From: DATHGT01 sp035317605
Lineage (GTDB): Bacteria; Methylomirabilota; Methylomirabilia; Rokubacteriales; CSP1-6
DNA length: 21,108 nucleotides
NCBI GenBank assembly: GCA_035317605.1
Contig: DATHGT010000326.1
Span: 1 to 21,108 of the forward strand
Direction: 5' to 3'
Shown here: piece after piece, positions 14,777 to 21,108 of the stretch
Layout: every line of letters starts with the position of its first letter
Numbering within the stretch: position 1 is the stretch's first letter
The notes under the pieces: generated by a model
The model's database searches: none
The model's input: only the letters and a program-made list of their open reading frames with translations
What the model was told of the DNA's origin: nothing
Program-made: the position numbers and the translations under genes

Positions 14777-15862
14777 ATGGAGCGGCGGGCGTTCTTGAAG
14801 TCTGTTGGCGTGTCGACGGCGGCGGTGCTGGTGGGCGTGCCCGCGCGGAGCCGGACGGCGACGGCGGCCGATCCGGCGGGCTGGCGCACGTTCGAGGTGA
14901 CCACGAAGGTCGAGGTGGTGAATCCGAGTGGCGTGACCCGCGTCTGGGTGCCCCTGCCGCTGGAGGCCGCGACCGACTACCACAAGCCGCTCGGCAACAA
15001 CTGGAAGAGCAACGCGCCGACCATGCGCAGCCACCGCGACGAGAAATACGGCGCCACGCTGCTCTTCGTCGAATGGCCGGCGGGCGAGAAGGCGCCGGTC
15101 GTCGAGGTGGTCAGCCGCTTCTCGACGCGCGACCGCGACGTCGACCTCAGCAAGCCCCTGGCCTCGCCGGTGAAGGAGAGCCCGGCGACGCTCAAGACCT
15201 ACACCGCGCCCACCAAGCTCATGCCCGTCGACGGCATCGTGCTGGAGACGTCGCGCGAGATCGTCAAGGGCGCGGGCAATGACCTCGAGAAGGCGCGGGC
15301 CGTCTACGAGTGGATCGTGGAGAACACGTTCCGCGATCCCAAGGTGCGGGGCTGCGGCATAGGCGATATCCGGGGCATGCTCGAGACCCGCAACCTCGGC
15401 GGCAAGTGCGCGGACCTGAACGCGCTGTTCGTGGGGCTCACGCGGGCCGCCGGCGTCCCCGCTCGCGATCTCTACGGGATCCGCGCCGCCGACTCCAAGG
15501 AGTTCAAGAGCCTCGGCAAGTCCGGCGACATCACCCGCGCCCAGCACTGCCGCGCGGAGTTCTACGTGGCCAGCCACGGCTGGGTGCCCGTCGATCCGGC
15601 CGACGTCCGCAAGGTCATCCTGGAGGAAAAGCCGGGGTTGACCCTCGACGATCCGATCGCCAAGCGGGCCCGCGCCAAGCTCTTCGGCCAGTGGGAGATG
15701 AACTACCTCTCCTACAACTTCGCCCACGACGTGAAGCTCCCCAGCGCCACCGGCGATCCCGTCGCGTTCCTGATGTACCCGCAGGCGGAGACCGTGGAAG
15801 GCCGCAAGGACCCCCTCGATCCCGCCGCCTTCAAGTACGAGATCGTCTCCAAGGAAATCTGA
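14777..15862 (+). CDS. Tat-exported transglutaminase-like protein
   Basis: This 361-aa protein starts with a twin-arginine signal, MERRAFLKSV, followed by a hydrophobic stretch and an alanine-rich region ending near residue 31, so it should be exported folded. The second half carries a transglutaminase-like fold with its Cys-His-Asp triad: C211 in GGKCADLNALF, H257 in AQHCRAEFY and D273 in WVPVDPADV. Bacterial members are usually proteases or peptide-modifying enzymes, not cross-linkers. The start ATG 14777 is preceded by GGGAGGG with a 3-nt spacer; an upstream in-frame ATG at 14714 would bury the signal peptide and is less likely. It is separated from the operon above by a terminator, and no partner is evident. 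Confidence 0.86.
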   Translation: MERRAFLKSVGVSTAAVLVGVPARSRTATAADPAGWRTFEVTTKVEVVNPSGVTRVWVPLPLEAATDYHKPLGNNWKSNAPTMRSHRDEKYGATLLFVEWPAGEKAPVVEVVSRFSTRDRDVDLSKPLASPVKESPATLKTYTAPTKLMPVDGIVLETSREIVKGAGNDLEKARAVYEWIVENTFRDPKVRGCGIGDIRGMLETRNLGGKCADLNALFVGLTRAAGVPARDLYGIRAADSKEFKSLGKSGDITRAQHCRAEFYVASHGWVPVDPADVRKVILEEKPGLTLDDPIAKRARAKLFGQWEMNYLSYNFAHDVKLPSATGDPVAFLMYPQAETVEGRKDPLDPAAFKYEIVSKEI

Positions 15863-15870
15863 CCGGCTCC

Positions 15871-15897
15871 GAGCGCCCCGGCGAAGCCGGGGCGCTC
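15871..15897. terminator. Perfect 12-bp inverted repeat, likely terminator after the transglutaminase gene
   Basis: GAGCGCCCCGGC (15871-15882) and GCCGGGGCGCTC (15886-15897) pair perfectly around a GAA loop, 8 nt after the stop of the transglutaminase-like gene. There is no T run, but such very stable GC hairpins are common at gene ends in GC-rich bacteria. It ends only 25 nt before the grdC start. Confidence 0.65.
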
Positions 15898-15922
15898 CTC
15901 GTAACGCTGTAAGCTACCCTCC

Positions 15923-17368
15923 ATGACGTTTCCCGCGATCACCGCGGTCGCCAACGTGCTGGCTCACGCGCCGGGGCTCGTGCGCTACGGCTCGAAGCCG
16001 TTGCGCGACGCCGCCCACGCCCCGGCGACGCTCGAGGCCATCGCCGCGCGGCTCCGCCCGTACGAAGACGCGGTGGCCTACGGACCTAACCAGGCGTTCA
16101 TCGGCAACCTGGAGCCGGAAGCGCTCGCCTCCCTTCCGCGGCCGTGGTTCGACGCGCTCGACCGAGGCGCCTCGTCGGCGGGCGCGTTCGGCGACCTGAT
16201 CTCCGAAGGCGAGCTGCTCGGTCTCCTGAAGCTCTGCGACCGCGCGCGGCTCGTGCATCTCGATGCCGACACCCTGAGTGACGCGGCGGCGCGGCTGGCG
16301 AAGCGCGGGATCGTCACGCCGGCCGAGATGGAAGCGCTCACACCGGCCGATGGGCCGGCGATCGACGCGCTCTGCCGCGGCGGCGAGGCGATCCCGCTCT
16401 TCCTCGACGGGCGCACGGTCGGCGCGATCGCACGCGGCCACGAGGAGGACGAGGCCCTAACCGCCAACGTGCTGCTGGAAAACCTCGCCGGCAAGGCCAC
16501 GGGCGTGCTCGCGCTTCGCCGGTTGCTCACGATGGTCGAGGGCCGGGTGGCACCCGGCGACGTCGACTTCGTGCTCGCGGGATCCGAGGAAGCGGTGGGC
16601 GATCGCTACCAGCGCGGCGGCGGCAACCTGGCGAAGGCCATCGCGGAGAGCGCGGGCCTCACCGGCGCCACCGGGTTCGACGTGAAGGCGTTCTGCGCGT
16701 CCACGCTGTACGCCGTGTTCAACGCGGCCGCGCTCGTCCAGGCGGGCGTGTTCTCCCGCGTGGCCGTGGTCGCGGGCGGATCGCTGGCCAAGCTCGGGAT
16801 GAAGTACCGCGCGCACGTCGCCAAGCGGATGCCGATCCTCGAGGACGTGCTGGCCGGCATCGCCATCCTCGTCGAGCATCCGCGCCCGGGAGATCCCGTG
16901 ATTCGTCTCGATGCGGTCGGTCTGCACACGATCGCCACCGGGTCGGCTCAGCAGGCGATCGTCGAGGCCCTCGTGGTCAAGCCGCTGGCCAAGGCCGGAT
17001 ATCGGCTGAGCGACGTCGACCGCTACGCGACCGAGATGCACAACCCCGAGGTCACCGAGCCCTCGGGGAGCGGCGACGTGCCGCGGGGCAACTATCGGCT
17101 GATCGCGGCGCTGGGCGCCATGCGGGGCGAGATCCCGCGCGACGGGATCAACGACTTCATCGCGCGCCACGGCATGCCAGGCTACGCGCCGACCCAGGGC
17201 CACATCGCCTCCGCGGTCTGCTACCTCGCGCACGCGCTGCGGGCCATGCGCGCGGGCACCATGCGGCGGGCGCTGTTCATGGCCAAGGGCAGCCTGTTCC
17301 TGGGCCGCATGACCGACGCCTCCGACGGTGTATCCTTCCTGCTCGAGCGCCAAGGGGGGAATCCATGA
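15923..17368 (+). CDS. grdC: GrdC-like component C beta subunit of glycine/sarcosine/betaine reductase
   Basis: This 481-aa protein has the thiolase/KAS-III-like fold of GrdC and matches its sequence landmarks along the whole length: YGPNQAFIGN (53-62), the GAFGDLISEGELLGLLKLCD segment (87-106), QRGGGNLAKAIAE (230-242), FCAS with candidate nucleophile C258, VAGGSLAKLGM, EMHNPEVTEPSGSGDVP (371-387) and MPGYAPTQGHIAS (418-430). In anaerobes the GrdC/GrdD complex converts the carboxymethyl group bound to the GrdA selenocysteine into an acetyl thioester and then acetyl phosphate. ATG 15923 lies 25 nt after a strong hairpin; no clear Shine-Dalgarno is seen, and a TAAGCT 7 nt upstream could mean a leaderless transcript (speculative). 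Its TGA overlaps the grdA ATG. GrdD is not next to it. Confidence 0.9.
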   Translation: MTFPAITAVANVLAHAPGLVRYGSKPLRDAAHAPATLEAIAARLRPYEDAVAYGPNQAFIGNLEPEALASLPRPWFDALDRGASSAGAFGDLISEGELLGLLKLCDRARLVHLDADTLSDAAARLAKRGIVTPAEMEALTPADGPAIDALCRGGEAIPLFLDGRTVGAIARGHEEDEALTANVLLENLAGKATGVLALRRLLTMVEGRVAPGDVDFVLAGSEEAVGDRYQRGGGNLAKAIAESAGLTGATGFDVKAFCASTLYAVFNAAALVQAGVFSRVAVVAGGSLAKLGMKYRAHVAKRMPILEDVLAGIAILVEHPRPGDPVIRLDAVGLHTIATGSAQQAIVEALVVKPLAKAGYRLSDVDRYATEMHNPEVTEPSGSGDVPRGNYRLIAALGAMRGEIPRDGINDFIARHGMPGYAPTQGHIASAVCYLAHALRAMRAGTMRRALFMAKGSLFLGRMTDASDGVSFLLERQGGNP

Positions 17369-17823
17369 TCGATCTCAAGGGCAAGCGCGTGCTGGTGATC
17401 GGCGAGCGCGACGGCGTGAACGGGCCGGCCATCGAGGCCTGCGTGAAGAGCGCGGGGGCCGAGATCCTGTACGCGGAGACGCTCTGCTTCGTCTGAACCG
17501 CCGCGGGGGCCATGGACCTTGAGGGTCAAGGTCGAATCCGGCAGGTCATCGAGCAGGCGGGCGCCGACGGCGTGGTCGCCGTCCTCGGCGCGAACTCACC
17601 GACCGCGGTCGAGATGACCGCGCTCACGCTCAAGAGCGGCGACCCCAGCTACGCGGGGCCGCTCACCGGCATCGCGCTCGGCATTCCGTCGTACCACGTG
17701 CTGGAGTCCGAGATCGCCGACCAGTTCGATCCCGCGCTCTACGAGCGCGAGCTGGCCTTGCCCGCCCTCGCCATGGACGTGGCCGAGGTGGTGGCCCCCC
17801 TGAAGTCGATCCGCGATCTGTGA
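17365..17823 (+). CDS. grdA: GrdA-like selenoprotein A with in-frame TGA (Sec44)
   Basis: Reading through one in-frame TGA at 17494-17496 gives a 152-residue protein with the GrdA profile: DLKGKRVLVIGERDGVNGPA at the N-terminus, then CFV-U-TAAGAMDLE with Cys41 and selenocysteine at residue 44, then GDPSYAGPLTGIALG and a MKSIRE-like end (LKSIRDL). Position 44 and the CxxU motif are those of clostridial GrdA, so the TGA is very probably recoded, not a stop. In glycine reductase this residue accepts the carboxymethyl group from the substrate-specific B subunit and is re-reduced through thioredoxin. ATG 17365 overlaps the grdC stop and has GGGGGGA 4 nt upstream. Plain gene calling would miss the first 49 residues and start at ATG 17512. 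Activity needs selA/B/C/D elsewhere in the genome. Confidence 0.9.
17515..17533 (+). promoter_or_regulatory. Putative bacterial SECIS hairpin for grdA Sec44
   Basis: GACCTTGA (17515-17522), loop GGG (17523-17525) and TCAAGGTC (17526-17533) form a perfect 8-bp stem inside the coding sequence. The stem begins 18 nt after the TGA and its G-containing apical loop lies about 26-28 nt after it, the distance expected of bacterial SECIS elements that recruit SelB. Fold and spacing are seen; the function is inferred. Confidence 0.75.
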
Positions 17824-18188
17824 CCGAGGCCCTCAAGATCGGCCGCTGGGCGCGTCCGTAGGCCAGCGTGCGCGGTGCAGCCTCACCGTGGCGACCCGCC
17901 GCGTCGATCTCTACGTGGAGACCACGGGCGACCACAACCCGCTTCACTTCGATCCGGACTTCGCCGCGCGCGCCCGCTTCGGCCGCCTGGTCGCCCAGGG
18001 CGGCATCACCGCGGGCATGCTGAACACGCTGGTCGCGATGCACCAGCCCGGTCCGGGCACGGTGTTCATGAGCCGGTCCCTCAAGTACCTGGGCGCCGCC
18101 TACGTCGGCGACACGCTGACGGCCGAGGTCGAAGTGCTCGCCCTCAAGCCCGACAAGCCCCGTGTGTCAGCTCAAGGCCCCGACCTGA
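17820..18188 (+). pseudogene. MaoC-like hot-dog hydratase gene, frameshifted and lacking its 3' end
   Basis: The conserved core is YVETTGDHNPLHFDPDF...FGRLVAQGGITAGM, the MaoC/(R)-specific enoyl-CoA hydratase signature with the catalytic Asp and His. A coupled GTG at 17820 overlaps the grdA stop and reads VTEALKIGRWARP before TAG at 17859; the continuing homology (SVGQRARCSLTVATR) is in the next frame from about 17855. A second shift at the CCCC run near 18158-18161 would turn the end into VCQLKAPT, ending in TGA at 18186-18188. About 25-30 residues usual at the C-terminus are missing, and the following bases belong to the TIR region. A short version could start at GTG 17888 and run to 18229 with an unrelated tail. 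Two one-base assembly errors could explain the shifts but not the lost end. Confidence 0.7.
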
Positions 18189-18208
18189 GATCGTTTCGGG
18201 AGCAGCGC

Positions 18209-18214
18209 GAGGAA
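18209..18214 (+). promoter_or_regulatory. Ribosome binding site of the TIR-domain gene
   Basis: GAGGAA lies 7 nt before ATG 18222, supporting translation from that ATG although it falls inside the altered tail of the maoC frame. Confidence 0.6.
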
Positions 18215-18221
18215 TTCTCCG

Positions 18222-19154
18222 ATGGCTGATATCTTCATCAGCTACGCGAGCGAAGATAGACCGCGGGTCGCTCAGCTTCAGGCTCTGCTCCTGCGCTGCG
18301 GTTGGTCTGTCTGGTGGGATCACGATATCCCGGCCGGATACGTCTTCCGGCTCGTGATCTCGGAAGAGCTCGAAAGCGCCCGATGTATCGTCGTGGCCTG
18401 GTCACGCTCCTCGATCGCTTCAAGGTGGGTGATCGAGGAAGCCGAGAACGGGCTGCGTCACGAACGGCTGATTCCGATTCTCCTGGACGACGTCAACCCC
18501 CCTCTGGGATTCGGTGAACTCCAGGCTATCTTGATGGTCGGCTTCGATGGTAAGCCGTCGTCACCCGCATTCTCACAACTGGTCGCCTCGCTTCAGCACA
18601 GGTTGGGGCCGGTGCCAAACGGAGTCCCGGATGACGACCCGGCCGCTGGCGCATCAGAAGGTCGGCGCGTTCAGGACGACGGCTGGCGCCGTGTCCAAGA
18701 GTACTTCGCGAGGCTGCTGGAGTACGACACGGGATTGCCGGCCATGGTGATGAAGATGGTTCGAACCCCGGACGGAGATGTGGACACATCCGTCTTCGCA
18801 GCCAACACGCGCGCGCACGAAATGTTCGGCCTGAACCAGGCCGAGGAACGCCTTGTCGGAATGCGTGGGGCTGAGTTGCTCGATCGCTTGAAGATGTGGA
18901 TGAGTCAGCGCGACCTTCAGCTATTTCTGGTGGATCAGCAACGCATATATGAAGCGTATGTCTTGCGACGCGAGTTCTATGCGGGTGCCCCGATGGTCTT
19001 CGACAGCCGCCATCCGAATTCGGAGTTCAGACTACGCGAATACGTGCCAGTGGTCTTCGCTTACAGCGGCGAGGCCCAAACCGGTGACCGCACCGAACGG
19101 TTGGTCGGGGTCCTGTATCTCGATTTGGCCCGGCTGCCGGCAAAGCCTACCTGA
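18222..19154 (+). CDS. TIR-domain protein with PAS-like C-terminal region
   Basis: This 310-aa protein starts with a TIR domain (about 2-127): MADIFISYASEDR, GWSVWWDHDIPAG, then SRSSIASRWVIEEAENGL and LIPILLDD. The glutamates E72/E73 after the conserved Trp lie where TIR NADases keep their catalytic Glu. A linker rich in Asp, Pro and Gly (130-150) leads to a second part, where NTRAHEMFGLNQAEERLVGM (195-214) resembles the start of a PAS domain; the remainder is not recognised. TIR proteins of bacteria act in anti-phage defence or signalling by NAD+ cleavage. Base composition is visibly less GC-rich than in neighbouring metabolic genes, and the gene sits right after a broken maoC, which suggests acquisition. 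No partner gene (such as a SIR2 or AAA sensor) is next to it. Confidence 0.82.
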   Translation: MADIFISYASEDRPRVAQLQALLLRCGWSVWWDHDIPAGYVFRLVISEELESARCIVVAWSRSSIASRWVIEEAENGLRHERLIPILLDDVNPPLGFGELQAILMVGFDGKPSSPAFSQLVASLQHRLGPVPNGVPDDDPAAGASEGRRVQDDGWRRVQEYFARLLEYDTGLPAMVMKMVRTPDGDVDTSVFAANTRAHEMFGLNQAEERLVGMRGAELLDRLKMWMSQRDLQLFLVDQQRIYEAYVLRREFYAGAPMVFDSRHPNSEFRLREYVPVVFAYSGEAQTGDRTERLVGVLYLDLARLPAKPT

Positions 19155-19202
19155 TGGTAGATCGGGCCGAGCGAAGTAGGTGCCAGTAGACGCCGCAGCC
19201 GG

Positions 19203-19602
19203 TCAGCTCGCCTTTCGCTTGACGCGTCGGCCGCATGGGCGGGCGGCAGCCTTCCTCGAGGCTCTGCCTTTCCGTGTAGGTGTCGTGGTACTTCTCGGGC
19301 TGCCAGGGCCGGCGAGCGTGTCGCCGAACTGGGCGGCCAGGGTGGGGATCTTGGCCTTCTCGAAATCCGTGTCGGTCAGGACCACGAACTGGCCCTTCTC
19401 GTACTCGTAGTCCTTAACGATGTCGTTTCACTCGACCCGGACGTCCTCCGCGCTGCAATACCGCCGGTAGTCGCTGAGGCTCGCGTCCTTCTTGTGCGGG
19501 AGCCGGTAATCGAATTCGCCCTGCTGCTCGGTGGGCGAGTACAGGCTCACCGGAACCGTGACCAGGCCGAACGTGATGGCGCCTTCCACATGGGGCGGGC
19601 AT
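19203..19602 (-). pseudogene. Decayed Ku (non-homologous end joining) gene remnant
   Basis: Read on the minus strand, pieces of bacterial Ku follow each other. The N-terminus is EGAITFGLVTVPVSLYSPTE (frame needs a one-base shift just after the MWK start), then YRRYCSAEDVRVE, then an in-frame TGA at 19428-19430 where homologues usually have Trp, then NDIVKDYEYEKGQFVVLTD and DFEKAKIP. After that the central part of the ~270-residue protein is missing; the frame jumps to QFGDTLAG, and a further shift reads WQPEKYHDTYTER, a typical Ku C-terminal segment, with a basic tail. So it has at least one nonsense codon, one large deletion and two frameshifts. A partner LigD gene is not in the window. The wider stretch 19155-19638 holds nothing else I recognise. 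Confidence 0.8.
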
Positions 19603-19638
19603 AGCACTGCTGTAGCAGGCGAGGGACGCGCCAGCGGG

Positions 19639-20586
19639 CTAGAGGACAGAAAGGACTTCGGCGGTGAAGCGTTCCAGCTGGGCGAGCTGGTCGTCGCCGA
19701 CGAAGCGGAGGCAGAGGTCGGTGGCGCCGGACTCGGCGTAGCGGCGAAGGGTGGCGATGACCGCGTCGGCCGGACCGAGTCCCATGGTGCCGCGCTCGTG
19801 GACGTCGCCGCCGTAGTACGCGCGCAGGAATCGCTCGGTCGCGCGCTCGGCCGTGGCCACGTCGTCCTCCATGCGCACGGTCGTGTAGACGCAGAGCGGG
19901 AAGTCGGGCAGGGCGCGGCCGTGCTTGTCCAGCGCCTCCTCGGCGCGCTCGCGGACCTGCCGGCATTCCTCGGCGTGAAGATACGTCGTGATGATCCCGT
20001 CACCGAGCCGCGCGAAGCGATCGAACTGAGCGGGTAGCATCTCGCCGCGGTTGGCGGCGGTGATCAGCACCGGCGGACCGGCGGGATGCCACGGCAGCGG
20101 ACCGATCGTGTGCTCGGTCAGCTCGAAGTCGGTGCCGTGATGGGTCAGCGGCTCGCCGCGCCAGAGCATCCGCCAGATCTCGACGTGCTCCTCCAGACGG
20201 CGCACCCGTCGCTTGTGGTGGGCGCCGCAGGCGGCCCACTCGCGCTCGGCCGAGGGCAGGCTCCAGCCCACGCCCAGCCCCAGAATCACGCGCCCGCGCG
20301 AGATCTGATCGAGGTTGGCGATCTGATGGGCCAGCACGACGGGATGGCGCAGGGCCGGTAGCAGGACCGCCGTCCCCAGCCGCACGCGGGGCGCGATGCC
20401 CGCGATGTACGCGAGGGTGGTGAGCGCTTCGAGCCGCGGCTTGGCCACGATGCTGTCGCCGACCCACACCGCGTCGTAGCCCGCCTGGTCCGCGTGCCGC
20501 GCCATCGTCCAGCACGTCTCGACGTCGGGCCGCCGGTCGGAGGCCATCACCACGCCGCGGGTCGGGATCAGGATGCCGATGCGCAT
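19639..20586 (-). CDS. LLM-class (luciferase-like) flavin-dependent oxidoreductase
   Basis: This 315-aa protein has the bacterial luciferase-like TIM-barrel profile, with MRIGILIPTR at the start, RHPVVLAHQIANLDQISRGR and VILGLGVGW (about 80-108), and the usual length of about 300 residues. Members use FMN or coenzyme F420 and act as monooxygenases or reductases; which one cannot be told here. ATG 20586 (MRIGIL) fits homologues better than the in-frame start at 20610, which would overlap the upstream phosphatase. The gap to that phosphatase stop (20592) is 5 nt, so the two genes are probably co-transcribed. It ends at TAG, 19639-19641, close to the Ku remnant, which is on the same strand. Confidence 0.88.
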   Translation of the reverse strand: MRIGILIPTRGVVMASDRRPDVETCWTMARHADQAGYDAVWVGDSIVAKPRLEALTTLAYIAGIAPRVRLGTAVLLPALRHPVVLAHQIANLDQISRGRVILGLGVGWSLPSAEREWAACGAHHKRRVRRLEEHVEIWRMLWRGEPLTHHGTDFELTEHTIGPLPWHPAGPPVLITAANRGEMLPAQFDRFARLGDGIITTYLHAEECRQVRERAEEALDKHGRALPDFPLCVYTTVRMEDDVATAERATERFLRAYYGGDVHERGTMGLGPADAVIATLRRYAESGATDLCLRFVGDDQLAQLERFTAEVLSVL

Positions 20587-20591
20587 GCGCG

Positions 20592-21108
20592 TCACTTCAC
20601 GGCCGCCCACTGGCCGATCTGCACGCGCGTCACCAGCGTGTACTTGCCGTTGCCCTCGGGCTTGAAGATCGACGCCTCGCCCTCCTTGATCTCGAACCAG
20701 TCCTTGCCGAAGGCATCGATGATGTTCGGCTTGTGGCTGACGATCAGGGTGTTGGTGCCGGGATCGGGCGGCGTGGACACCAGCGCTCGAAAGGCCTGGG
20801 CCCGGCGGTTGTTCTCGTTGGGAGTCACCACGAGGCCACCCTCGGTGACGTCGAGCGTCGGCTGCGGGTCTTTCCCGCCGATGAGGCGGCCGGTCTCGAC
20901 CGCGCGCTGGAAACGGCTCGCGTACGACTTGCCCACGGGAATGCCCGCCTTGCGGAAGGCTTCACCGACCGCGCGGGCCTCGGCGCGTCCGCGGTCGTTG
21001 AGGTGCCGCTGCTTGTCGACGTTGTCGTGATTCAGCGGATCGATGTCCGCCTGGTCGGCGTGGGTGCCGCCATGGCGGAATACGATGACGTAGCCGCCGC
21101 CGCGCAAT
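20592..21108 (-). CDS. Histidine phosphatase superfamily protein, 5' end outside window
   Basis: The visible 171 residues run to the window edge without a convincing start; the first TTG at 21107 is only the last codon available. YVIVFRHGGTH shows the phosphohistidine motif RHG (catalytic His) near the visible N-terminus, ASRFQRAVETGRLIG gives the second arginine-containing motif, and IVSHKPNI the second catalytic His. This is the branch-2-like/SixA-type layout of the family. Homologues often carry a signal peptide just upstream of the GGYVIVFRH strand; that part is not in the window. It is followed by the LLM oxidoreductase after 5 nt, but no shared pathway is evident. The substrate is unknown. 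Confidence 0.85.
   Translation of the reverse strand, partial: LRGGGYVIVFRHGGTHADQADIDPLNHDNVDKQRHLNDRGRAEARAVGEAFRKAGIPVGKSYASRFQRAVETGRLIGGKDPQPTLDVTEGGLVVTPNENNRRAQAFRALVSTPPDPGTNTLIVSHKPNIIDAFGKDWFEIKEGEASIFKPEGNGKYTLVTRVQIGQWAAVK

Noticed and set aside
17494..17496. TGA as a genuine stop or a nonsense mutation in grdA
   Set aside because: It is at the known selenocysteine position in a CxxU motif, homology continues unbroken in frame for over 100 codons, and a fitting hairpin follows.
19428..19430. In-frame TGA in the Ku remnant as another selenocysteine codon
   Set aside because: Homologues have Trp near this place, there is no CxxU context, and the gene also has a large deletion and frameshifts, so it is simple decay.
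19531..20037. Plus-strand open frame of 168 codons
   Set aside because: It is antisense to the LLM oxidoreductase and the Ku remnant, with no recognisable motif.
1..21108. tRNA or rRNA genes, CRISPR arrays, insertion sequences, integrases, riboswitches
   Set aside because: I looked for cloverleaf-like stretches, regularly spaced repeats, transposase motifs and conserved riboswitch cores on both strands and found none that I could support.

Overview
The window comes from a GC-rich bacterium (strong G/C bias at third codon positions, frequent GTG/TTG starts, many 4-nt ATGA/GTGA gene overlaps). Multi-subunit molybdenum hydroxylases, NitT/TauT-type ABC transport, a cyclase-family hydrolase, an LLM-class flavin oxidoreductase and a Ku remnant would suit a metabolically broad soil or sediment lineage such as Methylomirabilota/Rokubacteria or a deltaproteobacterium-like group. 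That taxonomy is a guess; no rRNA or marker gene is present.

Layout. (1) 2-616: 3' end of a TPR protein. (2) 649-2312, minus strand: a cyclase-family metal hydrolase followed 3 nt later by a MntA/HepT (nucleotidyltransferase/HEPN) toxin-antitoxin pair. (3) 2379-14644, plus strand: one apparent 12-kb operon. It encodes an SDR protein, the FAD, [2Fe-2S] and two tandem molybdopterin subunits of a xanthine-dehydrogenase-family hydroxylase, a substrate-binding/permease/ATPase ABC importer, an M20 hydrolase, an ACMSD-type amidohydrolase and a stand-alone CinA/PncC-type amidohydrolase. Most junctions overlap by 4 nt, and a hairpin followed by a T run lies just after the last gene. The gene set reads as import, hydroxylation and hydrolytic breakdown of an (aza)aromatic or amide-containing compound; the substrate cannot be read from the sequence. 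(4) 14777-15862: a Tat-exported transglutaminase-like protein ending in a perfect 12-bp hairpin.

(5) 15923-17823: the most notable part. A GrdC homologue (glycine/sarcosine/betaine reductase component C beta) overlaps by 4 nt a GrdA homologue whose codon 44 is an in-frame TGA in a CFV-U context. A perfect 8-bp hairpin begins 18 nt after that TGA, so grdA very probably encodes a selenoprotein that ordinary gene calling would split. No substrate-specific grdB/grdE and no grdD are present in the window. A MaoC-like hydratase gene follows; it shows two apparent frameshifts and has lost its 3' end.

(6) 18186-19638: a less GC-rich accessory insert-like stretch with a TIR-domain protein that has a PAS-like C-terminal region, followed by a decayed Ku gene on the opposite strand (nonsense codon, internal deletion, frameshifts). 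(7) 19639-21108, minus strand: an LLM-class flavin-dependent oxidoreductase and the 3' part of a histidine phosphatase running off the window end.

No tRNA, rRNA, CRISPR array, transposase or integrase was recognised.
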